A DNA stretch of 64,000 bases from Marinobacter sp. es.048 (GTDB taxonomy: Bacteria > Pseudomonadota > Gammaproteobacteria > Pseudomonadales > Oleiphilaceae), in contig NZ_FYFA01000002.1 of the NCBI RefSeq assembly GCF_900188435.1, positions 496,001 to 560,000 on the forward strand. The letters run 5' to 3'. The notes below the pieces were generated by a model that was given only the letters and a program-made list of their open reading frames with translations, had not been told where the DNA came from and ran no database searches. The stretch's first letter is position 1; every line of letters starts with the position of its first letter. Of this stretch, positions 43,539-55,650 are shown one piece after another. The position numbers and the translations under genes are program-made.

Positions 43539-45583
43539 TGCTCTTCGCTGGCCGCCAGGACTCGAACCCGTTCAAAATCCTCCTCGGTGAACACACCGTT
43601 CACCCCGGAAATGGCGGCCAGCTTCATGCCGTGCTTCAGGCCCAGCTTGTAGATCTCGCGCACCTTCTCCCACTCGATGTTCCGGCCCAGGGTGAAGTTC
43701 TCAAAACGCGCTTCCAGGGCCAGCACAATGGTTTCTGCCAGGCATGCATAGGCGATGCCCTTCGGCAGTCCGATGTCTTTCATGTGCACCTCGCCCGGTA
43801 GCTGGATCTCGCCGGATTCGATCACCAGCACATCCGGACGTTTGGCCACATCTTCTGCCGGAATATCCAGGGGTCGGGCTACGTCGGTGATCACGCATCC
43901 AGGCTTCACTTTCATGATATCCAGGATACGTTTGCCGGCGCCGGAAGTGGCCGTAACGATCATGTCCATTTCCGCAAGATCGCGTTCGGCCGAACCGGCA
44001 ACATGCACAATGGCCCCCGGCGTTTCCTGTTCGATGCTTTCCTTGAGTGCCAACAGTTTGGCCGGCTCCGGTGCCGCAAGGTAAATCTCATCCACTGCCT
44101 TGGCCAGCAATCTGGCGCAGACCGAACCGATCGCACCCGTGGCACCCACCACCATGGCCTTGCCGGCAGCTTTGCCACTGGGACCAATACTTACCCGCCC
44201 TATTTTCTTCATGGCGTCATGGGCCGCCCACAGGGCGCCGGAGGCGCTGTAGCTGTTGCCGGTTGTGATCGGCAGCGGTGCCCGCTTGGCGACCGTTATT
44301 CCGGCATCACCCACGACCTTGGTAAACGCACCCAGGCCCATGATCTGGGCACCAAGCTTCTTCGCCAGTTTTGCCGCCTGCAGCAGCTTGGCGTAGGTAA
44401 ATTCCGGCCCATGAGCCATGATCTCCCGTGGGGTGCCACCAACGGTAATGAGCCAGCCCTCTACCTCATCGCCATTCGGCGACCGGATTCCGGACACCTT
44501 CGAGTAGATGAATGGCGGTGAATACGCTATGGCCTTTTCAACCAGGTTCATCACCACTGGAGGCGAAACATTGGCAACCCAGTCCAGGGGCGGTGTTTTG
44601 GTAAGGTATTGCTGCGACAAGGGGTGAATGACAAACGCAAACCGGTTGACCCGACGGTAACCGTCCGGATACAGGATTCGTGGTTCGATACCCAGGCTCT
44701 GGATAACGTCCAGATAGTCATCCGGGCCCAACTGGTCCGGTGTCCTGGAAAGCGCCGCGCTGATCATCGCCTCCATGACATTTACCCCCACTGGGCGGCC
44801 CTCAAGCCACGGACTGTAGTCCACCACCATGGCAACCTTGCGCGAGCGCATCCAGTCCATGGCAGCATCCGTTACCCTTGAGGTAATCACGGTTTTTCCA
44901 TCCAGCTCTTTAGCTGTGAAGTTCTCCAGATCGCCAATGGAGGCCACAATGACATGGGCCTCGGACACAGCGTGATGAAGCGAACCTTTTACGAGGTTCT
45001 CACCCAACCGATAAAGTGGTGTTCGGAGAATGGTCTCAACCGCTTTCACAGCCGCCGGCCTGAACATGATCGGTGCCGTCAGCGAGGTATAGGTCTCCAG
45101 TTGCTTCAGAGAGGTCAGCAACCTGGGCACTCCAAAATCTGTGTAGGGGTCCGCGAAGAACAGATTTTCAGTATGTTCTGACAGCGCCCTGGCAATTCGA
45201 TAGCCGGCCTGTCCATTCATAAAGAGCACACGAGCGTTGTCGAAGAAATGCCCGAGTTCAGACTGAGTATGGCGTACGGCCCATTCCTGCAGGATAGCCC
45301 GCAAGCCCGCACCGGTGGTCACGGGCTTATCAGGCACACAGGCCTCGAGGCGAGCGGTATCGGGGTGCTCAAGCTGCTCCCGGCCCACCTCGTAATGATC
45401 GTGCACCATGCTCAGGCCGATGGCGTCTGCCTGCGTATGCACCGACTCCAGAACCGCCTCGGCCCGGGAAAGATCGCCATCCGTGCCAATTCGGATAATC
45501 CGGAAAGGCTGGCCGAGGAACGTGGTTTCCAGATCGTAATCGTATTCGGAAGATCCCTGGCTGACACTGACAACGGTTTTCAT
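43508..45583 (-). CDS. acyl-ACP reductase-like protein with N-terminal extension
   Basis: 691 residues. The C-terminal half (about 350-660) resembles cyanobacterial long-chain acyl-ACP reductase: GLGAFTKVVGDAG, PITTGNSYSASGALWAAHDA, the Rossmann motif VGATGAIGSVCARLLA (about residue 478) and AYACLAETIVLALEARFENF. The first 340 residues are unlike that enzyme and I do not recognise them. It could reduce an acyl thioester to an aldehyde, which would suit wax or hydrocarbon metabolism, but this is inference. It overlaps the convergent glutamate-synthase-type gene by 31 bases. Confidence 0.75.
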   Translation of the reverse strand: MKTVVSVSQGSSEYDYDLETTFLGQPFRIIRIGTDGDLSRAEAVLESVHTQADAIGLSMVHDHYEVGREQLEHPDTARLEACVPDKPVTTGAGLRAILQEWAVRHTQSELGHFFDNARVLFMNGQAGYRIARALSEHTENLFFADPYTDFGVPRLLTSLKQLETYTSLTAPIMFRPAAVKAVETILRTPLYRLGENLVKGSLHHAVSEAHVIVASIGDLENFTAKELDGKTVITSRVTDAAMDWMRSRKVAMVVDYSPWLEGRPVGVNVMEAMISAALSRTPDQLGPDDYLDVIQSLGIEPRILYPDGYRRVNRFAFVIHPLSQQYLTKTPPLDWVANVSPPVVMNLVEKAIAYSPPFIYSKVSGIRSPNGDEVEGWLITVGGTPREIMAHGPEFTYAKLLQAAKLAKKLGAQIMGLGAFTKVVGDAGITVAKRAPLPITTGNSYSASGALWAAHDAMKKIGRVSIGPSGKAAGKAMVVGATGAIGSVCARLLAKAVDEIYLAAPEPAKLLALKESIEQETPGAIVHVAGSAERDLAEMDMIVTATSGAGKRILDIMKVKPGCVITDVARPLDIPAEDVAKRPDVLVIESGEIQLPGEVHMKDIGLPKGIAYACLAETIVLALEARFENFTLGRNIEWEKVREIYKLGLKHGMKLAAISGVNGVFTEEDFERVRVLAASEEHQAEGSSTPA

Positions 45584-45745
45584 ATTCAGGCTTCCCTTTT
45601 TCCTGTTGTTATCATTTACAGCCTAATTCAGGAGATCGATTTCTGCCTTAGCCCAGATCAAATTCCAGTGCACTATTCAACGTCTACAATAAGGTGATCG
45701 GCCGAACGACCACTCAGATTTTCAAGGATCAATCAGGAGCTCACT

Positions 45746-46759
45746 ATGACCACTCAGGAAGAACTCAACGCCACCGTCCGGGAACTGGTTCAGCCCGGCA
45801 AGGGAATTCTCGCGGCAGATGAAAGCCACCCGACCATTGCCAAGCGCTTCAAAGCCGTTGGTGTAGAATCCAGCGAAGATAAACGTCGGGAGTACAGGAG
45901 CCTCATATTGTCAGCTTCCGGGCTCGGAGAATTCATCAGTGGGGTTATTCTGTTCGAAGAGACGCTGGGCCAGAACAGCCTGGATAATGTGGCCATGCCG
46001 AAGCTGCTGGCCAGCAAAGGCATCGTACCGGGCATCAAGGTAGACAAGGGCAAGGGACCCCTGGTCAATGCACCCGGCGATGAGATCACCTATGGCCTGG
46101 ACGGCCTGGAGGACCGCCTGGAAATCTACAAGAACCAGGGGGCGCGGTTTGCCAAATGGCGAGACGTTTTCCATATCTCGGACACCCTGCCCTCACGGCA
46201 GGCGATCGAGGCGAATGCCGAGGTTCTCGCCCGTTACGCAGCTATCTGCCAGTCATTAGGCATCGTGCCCATCGTCGAGCCGGAAGTGTTGATCGACGGC
46301 AATCACAACGTCGAGCGCTGCGCGGAAGTCAGCGAGGCGGTGATTCGCGAGGTGTTCCATGCCCTTTACCGGCATAAGGTGGCACTGGAACACATGATCC
46401 TGAAACCCAGCATGGTGACGCCGGGCAAGGAAAGTCCGAAGGCAACGCCCGAAGAAGTGGCGAGCGCAACCCTCGACGTATTTCGAAGGGCAGTTCCGGC
46501 CGCGGTTCCCGGCATTTTCTTTCTCTCGGGCGGCCAGACCCCGGAAGAAGCCACCCTCAATCTGAACGCCATGAACAGCATGGGCGCCCAGCCCTGGGAG
46601 TTGAGCTTCTCCTACGGACGGGCGTTGCAGGAACCCGCGCAAAAGGCCTGGGCCGGCAATCTGGATAGTGGTCCAGAGGCTCAGGCAGCACTGCTCAAGC
46701 GCGCCCGCCTGAACGGTGCCGCTCGCTCGGGCAGTTACCGACCGGACATGGAGGACTGA
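45746..46759 (+). CDS. class I fructose-bisphosphate aldolase
   Basis: 337 residues. The N-terminus LVQPGKGILAADESHPTIAKR and GVILFEETLGQ are class I aldolase marks. The Schiff-base lysine lies in the EHMILKPSMVTPG motif, and FLSGGQTPEEATLNLNAMN and WELSFSYGRALQ follow. It cleaves fructose 1,6-bisphosphate without a metal. The ATG is preceded by TCAGGAGCTCACT. It stands alone, divergent from the acyl-ACP-reductase-like gene. Confidence 0.95.
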   Translation: MTTQEELNATVRELVQPGKGILAADESHPTIAKRFKAVGVESSEDKRREYRSLILSASGLGEFISGVILFEETLGQNSLDNVAMPKLLASKGIVPGIKVDKGKGPLVNAPGDEITYGLDGLEDRLEIYKNQGARFAKWRDVFHISDTLPSRQAIEANAEVLARYAAICQSLGIVPIVEPEVLIDGNHNVERCAEVSEAVIREVFHALYRHKVALEHMILKPSMVTPGKESPKATPEEVASATLDVFRRAVPAAVPGIFFLSGGQTPEEATLNLNAMNSMGAQPWELSFSYGRALQEPAQKAWAGNLDSGPEAQAALLKRARLNGAARSGSYRPDMED

Positions 46760-46789
46760 TCGGCAACTGACTCGCGTCAGCGTGTTCCC

Positions 46790-47782
46790 TCAGTCGCAGC
46801 CAGAGACGCAGCTCGCCATGCCGTTGAACGCCATGGTACGGCCACTGAGGGGCACATGGACCGGTACATTCACTGAATCCCGGAACAGAGCCGTGCGCGT
46901 TCCTTCCTGCACCTTGCCACCGGAGGTAGCCGGTTCGTTGGCATGGGAGGCTATAACCGCCTTCGGTTGCACCAGATCGTTGATCACGTATGCAGCCTGT
47001 TTGGGCCCGGTGGTGAAGGTATCACCGATGTTCATCACCACAAGTCCCGCACCGTAGTGATCCCTCACGACCAGCCTTTGCTCGGCGGTAATCCCGGTAT
47101 CACCGGACAGGTAGACCACCAGGCCGTTGGAGAACCTGAGCACGTAGCCTGTGGGTGGTCCGACACTGGCACCCACACCGGCGGCAGCCAGATACTCCGC
47201 CAGCGGCCCGGTCAGGAACGAAGGCGATACTCCATTGCTGTGCACAGCCGGCACGGTAGTAATGGCCACGCCGTCAACCTCACGCTCGCCACCGAAACGT
47301 ACCAACAGGGAGTTTGCAGGATCACCGCCGGCATCCTTCAACTTGGCAGCAAAGAAGGCAGGCATTTCGCTACCCGTAATAATTTTTGCACCGTGTTTTA
47401 CCGCAATATCGACGGTATTGGATTGTGGCAATGTTGAAACGCCGGTGTCCGGAGATCCGCAAGTGCCCTGATTGGTCTTGCTGATACGCTGATCACCCAC
47501 ATGGTCCCCATGCATGTGGGAAACCAGAACAACATCAATTTCGCCCAGTCGGGGATCGTCCGGACCGGCGACGGTTCTGCCGGCGTCATAGAGAATTCGG
47601 GTGCCATTGGGATCTTCAAAGACCAGCGCCCGGTCCCGGCCACAGAACTCACCATCGTGGCTACCCAAGGGTGTGACTTTCACCACGTGGTCGTCGGCGA
47701 CCGCCGGCATAGCGGCACCGAATAGCATAAAGACAGACATTCCGGCAGAGGCCAGCGTGTTGCGCAAACCTGCTTTGAACAT
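46790..47782 (-). CDS. exported metallo-beta-lactamase-fold hydrolase, UlaG-like
   Basis: 330 residues. The signal peptide ends AAMPAVADD at about residue 29. The metal motif is SHMHGDHVG, followed by further metal ligands in TVPAVHSNG and YLSGDTGI. This is the UlaG/L-ascorbate lactonase-like branch. The physiological substrate is unknown. The gene ends 30 bases from the convergent aldolase gene. Confidence 0.88.
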   Translation of the reverse strand: MFKAGLRNTLASAGMSVFMLFGAAMPAVADDHVVKVTPLGSHDGEFCGRDRALVFEDPNGTRILYDAGRTVAGPDDPRLGEIDVVLVSHMHGDHVGDQRISKTNQGTCGSPDTGVSTLPQSNTVDIAVKHGAKIITGSEMPAFFAAKLKDAGGDPANSLLVRFGGEREVDGVAITTVPAVHSNGVSPSFLTGPLAEYLAAAGVGASVGPPTGYVLRFSNGLVVYLSGDTGITAEQRLVVRDHYGAGLVVMNIGDTFTTGPKQAAYVINDLVQPKAVIASHANEPATSGGKVQEGTRTALFRDSVNVPVHVPLSGRTMAFNGMASCVSGCD

Positions 47783-47881
47783 GTTGTTCGTCCTCCCACT
47801 CGTTTTATTGTTGGTACCGGTATTGATACGAACGACAATGCCGTTGATACCAGTGTAGACGGCGGGCAGTTCAACATGCGC

Positions 47882-47891
47882 GGGGGGGGGG
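47882..47891. repeat. poly-G tract of ten bases
   Basis: Ten G residues in a row lie between the hydrolase gene start and the dusC stop codon. A run of this length is prone to slippage in replication and sequencing. Confidence 0.9.
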
Positions 47892-47902
47892 GTGGATCGG
47901 TG

Positions 47903-48874
47903 TCAGGCGGCGCGGGAGCCTGTCAGGATAACCCGCTGCTCCAGGCATGCCATCATGGGCGCCACCTGACGTATTTTCCGGGCCTCGGGCCAGAGCGCTT
48001 CCGCTTCAGCAAAACCCTGGCGGAGAAAGTTGAGCCACTGTTTTATGCGACCGGTGACATAGCGGTCTTCAAGCCAGCCCTGCAGAACGGTTGCGTACTC
48101 GCGAACAAGTTCTACAGCTTCCGGCCAGGTCATATCGGCCACCGTCTCGCCCTGCTGGCTAGCCTTGATCTTACGCGCCAGGTCCGGCCGGGCGATCAGG
48201 CCACGGCCAATCATCACGTCATCACAGCCCGACACTTCACGGCATCGCCAGTAGTCCGCGACGGTCCAGATCTCGCCGTTGGCAATAATGTGGGTCTTCA
48301 CCGCTTCCCGTGCCCGGGCGATTTCCTCCCAGTAGGCCGGTGGTTTGTAGCCATCCACTTTGCTGCGAGCGTGGATTACAATCTCTTCGGCTCCGGCCGT
48401 TTCCAGGGCCTGGGCACAGGCTACACCCATGGAGCGGTCGTCATAGCCTAGCCGCATCTTGGCTGTGACGGGCACATGCACGGGCACAGCCTGACGTACC
48501 GCAGCCACAATCTCGTGCATCAGCTCCGGCTCGCGCATCAACACGCAGCCGCCCTTGTGCTTGTTCACCGTTTTGGCCGGGCAACCGAAGTTGATATCCA
48601 ACTGGGTAGCGCCAAGTTCTGCCGCACGCGCGCCATGGCGTGCCATCTGGCGGGGGTCTGAACCCAGTAACTGAACGGCAACAGGGGTACCCACCTGGGT
48701 GAGCGACTGGTTTTGTAGCTCGGGGGCGTATTTGTAGAACACTCTTGGCGGCAGCATGCCGTGGGTCACGCGCACGAATTCCGTTACGCAGCGGTCAATG
48801 CCGCCAACCCTGGTGAGGGTTTCACGGATAGGTGCGTCAACCAGCCCTTCCATCGGTGCGAGAATGATCCGCAT
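47903..48874 (-). CDS. dusC: tRNA-dihydrouridine(16) synthase
   Basis: 323 residues. The start RIILAPMEGLVDAPIRETLT is the FMN-binding Dus start. The catalytic Cys lies in DINFGCPAKTVNKHKGG, the FMN-binding Lys in VTAKMRLGYDD and the phosphate-binding IHARSKVDGYKPPAYW is typical of the DusC branch. It reduces uridine to dihydrouridine in tRNA using NADPH. Length matches E. coli DusC closely. The gene stands alone. Confidence 0.93.
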   Translation of the reverse strand: MRIILAPMEGLVDAPIRETLTRVGGIDRCVTEFVRVTHGMLPPRVFYKYAPELQNQSLTQVGTPVAVQLLGSDPRQMARHGARAAELGATQLDINFGCPAKTVNKHKGGCVLMREPELMHEIVAAVRQAVPVHVPVTAKMRLGYDDRSMGVACAQALETAGAEEIVIHARSKVDGYKPPAYWEEIARAREAVKTHIIANGEIWTVADYWRCREVSGCDDVMIGRGLIARPDLARKIKASQQGETVADMTWPEAVELVREYATVLQGWLEDRYVTGRIKQWLNFLRQGFAEAEALWPEARKIRQVAPMMACLEQRVILTGSRAA

Positions 48875-48968
48875 GAGTGCTCCAGCAATAACAGGGTCTG
48901 TTCAGGGTGAGGCTGATCAAAAATCAGACGGGATGGATTGTAAGGAATTTGGCGGGAAGTTGATAGAC

Positions 48969-48992
48969 GGGCACCCCGATACCGGGGTGCCC
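48969..48992 (-). terminator. hairpin downstream of katG
   Basis: GGGCACCCCG (48969-48978) pairs with CGGGGTGCCC (48983-48992) in a 10-bp stem around a 4-base loop, 20 bases after the katG stop. There is no T-run, so it may be a weak terminator or a 3'-stabilising stem. Confidence 0.6.
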
Positions 48993-49011
48993 AACCTCTT
49001 ACTGACAGGTC

Positions 49012-51240
<2,229 letters not shown>

Positions 51241-51266
51241 CTATAGGACACAACGAATAATCTGCT

Positions 51267-51303
51267 CTGAGTATTTCTTATGTCCGGGATAGCGTGTGCC
51301 TAT
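51267..51303 (-). promoter_or_regulatory. candidate OxyR-like element upstream of katG
   Basis: ATAGCGTGTGCCTAT (51289-51303) has the ATAG-N7-CTAT spacing of one OxyR dimer site. The preceding 15 bases at the expected distance (51267-51281) end in TTAT but are otherwise weak. It lies about 85-120 bases upstream of the katG start. The gene-free region 51184-51550 also has a palindrome CCGCAATATTTGCGG (51312-51326) and an AT-rich block at 51490-51530. Confidence 0.4.
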
Positions 51304-51550
51304 AGCGTTTCCCGCAATATTTGCGGCGTTCTTTTCGTTTACTGAGCACAAGCGTAATCACTTGAATAGTCCGCGAGGATATCGAGAAAATCCGGCCACG
51401 CGATCGAACGACTGAGTGAAAACACATTGGACATGGATCTGCTCCTGCCTAACGAGAACAGTTCCACGATAGCGTGAGGCAGATCGAACAATACAATTAA
51501 TTAAAAATAAATTTATGAAAGCTTTTGTTTATCGATAGGACTTTGGCGGC

Positions 51551-51769
51551 CTAAAGCCGTTCAATTGAGGAGAACTTGCCGGCATCGTCAAAAACGATGC
51601 GGAAACTGCCGCGGATACCATCACGAAGGTAAAAACGGGAGAGAATACGGGCCGGGAACCGGACAGAGCGTCCGTCCCGGGCCGTGGTGTGAACATCGGT
51701 GGCAACGCCCTGATAGAGTTTGATCCACTCATCAGGGCTGATGCTGATATCCACAATGATCTGCTGCAT
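51551..51769 (-). CDS. DUF2835 family protein
   Basis: 72 residues covering a whole DUF2835 domain: IIVDISISPDEWIKLYQGV, then TTARDGRSVRFPARILSRF and GIRGSFRIVFDD. Small cytoplasmic protein with no known role. It starts 6 bases after the htpG stop, so it is probably the second gene of an htpG operon. Confidence 0.88.
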   Translation of the reverse strand: MQQIIVDISISPDEWIKLYQGVATDVHTTARDGRSVRFPARILSRFYLRDGIRGSFRIVFDDAGKFSSIERL

Positions 51770-51775
51770 TGGCTA

Positions 51776-53668
51776 TCAGTTCGCCAATTCAAGCAGCAGA
51801 CGGTTCAGGCGAGTAACGTAGGCACCCGGGTCCGGGAGCTGCTCACCGCTGGCCAGGGTGGCCTGATCCAGAATGACGGCTGAGAGTTCATTGAATCGCT
51901 CTTCGCCCTTTTCGCTCTCGAGGCGCTGAACCAGCGGATGGTCAACGTTGATCTCAAAGATCGGCTTGCTGTCCGGCACTTTCTGGCCAGCGGCTTCCAT
52001 GATCTTCTTCATCTGGGCGCCCATGTCGAAATCGCCAACCACCAGACAAGCCGGTGAATCGGTCAGGCGATTGGTCACCCGCACTTCCTGCACACGGTCG
52101 CTCAGTGCATTCTTGATGCGCTCCAGCAGGTCCTTGTGCTCTTCGGCGGCTTCTTCCTTGTGTTTCTTGTCTTCCTCGGTCTCGATTTCGCCTAGGTCCA
52201 GGTCGCCACGGGCAACGTCCTCAAACTGCTTGCCGTCGTACTCACTGAGGTAACCCATCATCCACTCATCGATGCGATCTGTGAGGATCAGCACCTCAAT
52301 GCCCTTCTTTCGGAACACTTCTAGGTGGGGGCTGCTCTTGGCCGCGGTGAAGTTGTCGGCGGTGATGTAGTAAAGCTTCTTCTGCCCTTCCTTCATCCGG
52401 CTGATGTAGTCATCCAGCGACACATTCTGTGCGCTTTCACCGGTATGGGTAGAGGCAAAGCGCAGCAGGCCGGCGATTTTCTCGCGGTTGCTGAAGTCTT
52501 CCGCCGGGCCTTCTTTCAGCACCGTGCCGAACTCGCCCCAGAACTTCTGGTACGGCTCAGGATCCTTCCTGGCCAGCTTGGACAGCATATCCAGAACCCG
52601 CTTGGTCAGCGCAGTGCGGATGCTTTCCACGGTGCTATCGTTCTGCAGGATCTCTCGGGACACGTTCAGAGACAGATCGTTGGAATCGATCACACCCTTG
52701 GCGAAGCGAAGGTACAGAGGCAGGAACTGCTCGGCGTCATCCATGATGAACACACGCTGCACATAAAGCTTCAGGCCACGGGGCGCCTCGCGGTTGTAAA
52801 GATCAAACGGTGCACGGGCCGGGATATACAGCAGGCTCGTGTAGTCCAGCTTGCCTTCCACCTTGTTGTGGGACCAGGTGAGCGGATCTTCGAAATCGTG
52901 TGCGATGTGCTTGTAAAACTCTTTGTACTCCTCGTCCTTGATTTCGGTACGCGGAAGTGTCCAGAGCGCGGTCGCATCGTTGACGGTCTCGTACTCGTCC
53001 TTCTTCTCGCCTTCATCGGACTCCGCCTTCATGACGACCGGGAAGGAGATGTGATCCGAATACTTCTTCACCAAGCTGCGCAGTTTCCAGCCGTTGGCGA
53101 ATTCCTTGGTTTCGGATTTCAGGTGCAGGACGATCTGGGTACCACGGTTTTCCAGGTTCACCTGCTCAATGGAGAACTCGCCGTCGCCCCGGGATTCCCA
53201 ATGCACGCCCTCTTCCGCAGGCGTACCAGCACGACGGGTGAACACATCTACCCTGTCGGCAACAATAAACGACGAGTAGAAACCCACACCAAACTGGCCG
53301 ATCAGTTTGCTGTCCTTCTTTTCGTCGCCAGAAAGCTGCTGAAGGAATTCTGCGGTACCGGAACGGGCAATGGTACCGAGATTCTGGATAACATCGTCAC
53401 GGGTCATGCCGATACCGTTATCGGTCAACGTGACGGTATTCGCCTCTTCATCAAAATCCAGACGAATCTTCAGCTCAGGATCGCTTTCATAGAGGCTGTC
53501 GTCCTTGAGAGCCGCAAAACGCAGTTTGTCTTCGGCATCTGAAGCGTTGGAAATCAGCTCACGAAGGAAGATTTCCTTATTGGAGTAGAGGGAATGGATC
53601 ATCAAGTGAAGCAGCTGCTTCACTTCGGTCTGAAAACCCAGAGTCTCTTTTTGCGTCTCAACCGTCAT
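51776..53668 (-). CDS. htpG: chaperone HtpG (bacterial Hsp90)
   Basis: 630 residues from the ATG at 53668, preceded by TCAGGAGACACAAACGCC; a longer frame to 53758 is not conserved. The ATPase domain starts [20 protein letters not shown] and has the ATP-binding [24 protein letters not shown] and [12 protein letters not shown] motifs. The middle and C-terminal domains are full length. ATP-dependent cytoplasmic chaperone, usually heat induced. The DUF2835 gene follows closely. Confidence 0.96.
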   Translation of the reverse strand: MTVETQKETLGFQTEVKQLLHLMIHSLYSNKEIFLRELISNASDAEDKLRFAALKDDSLYESDPELKIRLDFDEEANTVTLTDNGIGMTRDDVIQNLGTIARSGTAEFLQQLSGDEKKDSKLIGQFGVGFYSSFIVADRVDVFTRRAGTPAEEGVHWESRGDGEFSIEQVNLENRGTQIVLHLKSETKEFANGWKLRSLVKKYSDHISFPVVMKAESDEGEKKDEYETVNDATALWTLPRTEIKDEEYKEFYKHIAHDFEDPLTWSHNKVEGKLDYTSLLYIPARAPFDLYNREAPRGLKLYVQRVFIMDDAEQFLPLYLRFAKGVIDSNDLSLNVSREILQNDSTVESIRTALTKRVLDMLSKLARKDPEPYQKFWGEFGTVLKEGPAEDFSNREKIAGLLRFASTHTGESAQNVSLDDYISRMKEGQKKLYYITADNFTAAKSSPHLEVFRKKGIEVLILTDRIDEWMMGYLSEYDGKQFEDVARGDLDLGEIETEEDKKHKEEAAEEHKDLLERIKNALSDRVQEVRVTNRLTDSPACLVVGDFDMGAQMKKIMEAAGQKVPDSKPIFEINVDHPLVQRLESEKGEERFNELSAVILDQATLASGEQLPDPGAYVTRLNRLLLELAN

Positions 53669-53791
53669 GGCGTTTGTGTCTCCTGATACGAAAAAACAAG
53701 CACGAAGTTGTGCCCGAGTTACCTCATGGTTCGTGTTGAACAGAAATTGGGGGCACACCGGGGCATTTCAAGCCCCGTGGCATGAGCAAAT

Positions 53792-54226
53792 TCAGTCTTC
53801 GAGGAGGAAATGCGCGCGGGCAGTTGCGATAGGTTGCGAACGGGATTTCTGCCAGGCGCTGACCATCACATTGGCAACCCGGTTGCCTTGGCGGGTCAGA
53901 CGGCATTCAGCATAGGTTTCACGGTTGAGGCCTGCTCGAAGGTAATCCAGGGAAAAGTCGACGATGCGGGGCATACGCAGGCTTTCCTGGGACATGATCA
54001 GGTAGATATTGGCGGACATCTCCATGAAGCCGCCGATCACACCACCGTGGATGGCCGGCAGGATCGGATTTCCGAGGTTGGAGTCCTTGCAAGGCAAGCG
54101 GAAAATCAGGTCGTCCCCGAACCGCTCACACTGCAGACCAATCCAGGTGGCGTAGGGGATGCTGTTCAGCATGCGGCTGAAGTCACCGGTCTCCTGGGTA
54201 TAGCGGAGGATTTCAGGATCGGTCAT
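53792..54226 (-). CDS. PaaI-like thioesterase 2
   Basis: 144 residues, hotdog fold. The family core is PAIHGGVIGGFMEMSANIYL, with the catalytic-site Gly-Gly-Val and an acidic Glu, followed by VDFSLDYLRAGLNRETYA. It overlaps the preceding thioesterase gene by 4 bases (ATGA), so both are made from one mRNA. It probably hydrolyses an acyl-CoA. Confidence 0.86.
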   Translation of the reverse strand: MTDPEILRYTQETGDFSRMLNSIPYATWIGLQCERFGDDLIFRLPCKDSNLGNPILPAIHGGVIGGFMEMSANIYLIMSQESLRMPRIVDFSLDYLRAGLNRETYAECRLTRQGNRVANVMVSAWQKSRSQPIATARAHFLLED

Positions 54227-54693
54227 TCTTCACCTCCGGTTATCAGGTCCCGGTAGTGTTTTGGGCTGGCATCCTTCCCGATTCGCATAAAGGTGGCCAC
54301 GCAGTTGGCAATGGTTTCACCGCCCTCCTGGTAAGCCTCACAGCGGGTAAAAATGATGTTCCGGGTTACCCGGTAGGTTTCAGCCCGGGCATAAACCGGC
54401 TTCCGGGGCTGGGCCGGGCGCATGTAGTCCACACGCAGGTCCAGCGTCGGGCAAAGTTCAAAATCTTCCAGGGCACAGAGGATCACGCAGCCTGACGTGG
54501 TATCCATCAAGGTGGTGATGGCCCCGCCGTGAATCACGCCGGTATCCGGGTTACCGATGATGCAGTCGCTGTATGGCAGGCAAAGTGTCAGGCTGCCTTT
54601 GTTGGCCTCGGTAACCGACAGGCCAAGCTCTTTGGCCTGATTGAGGGTGGCTATAAAACGGCTAACCCGTTTCCGTCGGATATCATCGTTCAT
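54223..54693 (-). CDS. PaaI-like thioesterase 1
   Basis: 156 residues, hotdog fold. The core is GVIHGGAITTLMDTTSGCVIL, with the Asp typical of PaaI thioesterases, followed by TLDLRVDYMRPAQPRKPVYA. It is translationally coupled to the second thioesterase. The two could form a heteromer or act on different acyl-CoAs. Confidence 0.87.
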   Translation of the reverse strand: MNDDIRRKRVSRFIATLNQAKELGLSVTEANKGSLTLCLPYSDCIIGNPDTGVIHGGAITTLMDTTSGCVILCALEDFELCPTLDLRVDYMRPAQPRKPVYARAETYRVTRNIIFTRCEAYQEGGETIANCVATFMRIGKDASPKHYRDLITGGEE

Positions 54694-54711
54694 TCAGGTT
54701 CAACCTGTGGA

Positions 54712-55452
54712 TCAACTTTTGGGTTTTGGGCTGTTTTCCGACTTGCCCGGCAGCGGTTCCTCGAACACCTTACCTGCCCTCAACGCCTCCAGGGCGGTGG
54801 AACAGAACTCCCGACGGTAAAGAACAACAACCACCAATGTGGAGGCCGCCATGAAGACAATGGGATGAATGAACCAGCCTACCACGGCGAGTGCGTAATA
54901 GTAGGACCTCAGCCCAAGGTTAAATGCATCGCCAGCGAGATTGCAGATATTGCCGGCACTGCGGGCGAAAGCCTCCCGACCCGCTGGGCTGGTTTTGGTA
55001 TCGTCTGGCGGAGGGGCGCTGCCCACCATCACCGAGACAAAATTGTACATCCGCATGGACCAGGTGAATTTGAAGAAGGCGTAGATAAACACCACCAACA
55101 GAACAACCATGCGCAGCTCCCAGATTTCCCGGGTGGGCAATGTGCCAAATGGCATGGTGCTGAACACTTCCATCACTTCCTGGGTGTAGCCAAGAGCGGT
55201 GATAATACCCGCGAGAATCAGCAGGCAACTGGAAGCGAAAAACGCGCCGTTCCGCTCCAGATTACCAACCACCGACGCATCGGCAATCCTGTTTTCCCGG
55301 CGCAACATGACGCGCATCCAGTCTTCCCGGTATAGGTCGAGCGTATTGGAGAGGCAGGGACGATCTGCAGCACGGCGTTTGGAGTATTCGGTATAACCGA
55401 GCCAGCAAACCAGGAACCAGAGCAAAGCGATCACTTCGAGTAGATTACCCAT
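54712..55452 (-). CDS. DUF599 membrane protein
   Basis: 246 residues with about four to five hydrophobic segments. DUF599 marks are LDLYREDWMRVMLRRENRI near residue 40 and YNFVSVMVGSAP followed by NLAGDAFNLGLRSYYYALAV. Function unknown. It is followed 18 bases later by the two thioesterase genes on the same strand, so all three may be co-transcribed. Confidence 0.87.
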   Translation of the reverse strand: MGNLLEVIALLWFLVCWLGYTEYSKRRAADRPCLSNTLDLYREDWMRVMLRRENRIADASVVGNLERNGAFFASSCLLILAGIITALGYTQEVMEVFSTMPFGTLPTREIWELRMVVLLVVFIYAFFKFTWSMRMYNFVSVMVGSAPPPDDTKTSPAGREAFARSAGNICNLAGDAFNLGLRSYYYALAVVGWFIHPIVFMAASTLVVVVLYRREFCSTALEALRAGKVFEEPLPGKSENSPKPKS

Positions 55453-55650
55453 GGGTTGCCTTAGGTGCGAAAATGACGAAACAGTGCGGGAACAGGGGCT
55501 TATGATACGCCAAGGGCCTGCCCGTCACCACCGTCTAACACGGTGCAGTAATCCACTGATGGCCAATCATGTGCTATAAACTGCCCATTCAGGAAGCGGG
55601 CAAACGTTTCGAAAGTGCCCAACGTCGCATCATCCAAAAGGGAGCTTACT

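Noticed and set aside
43555..43585. tRNA T-loop-like motif (GGGTTCGAGTCC on the minus strand)
   Set aside because: It is inside the acyl-ACP-reductase-like gene and there is no cloverleaf around it.
52325..53542. 405-codon plus-strand frame opposite htpG
   Set aside because: It is a shadow frame over a highly conserved chaperone gene.
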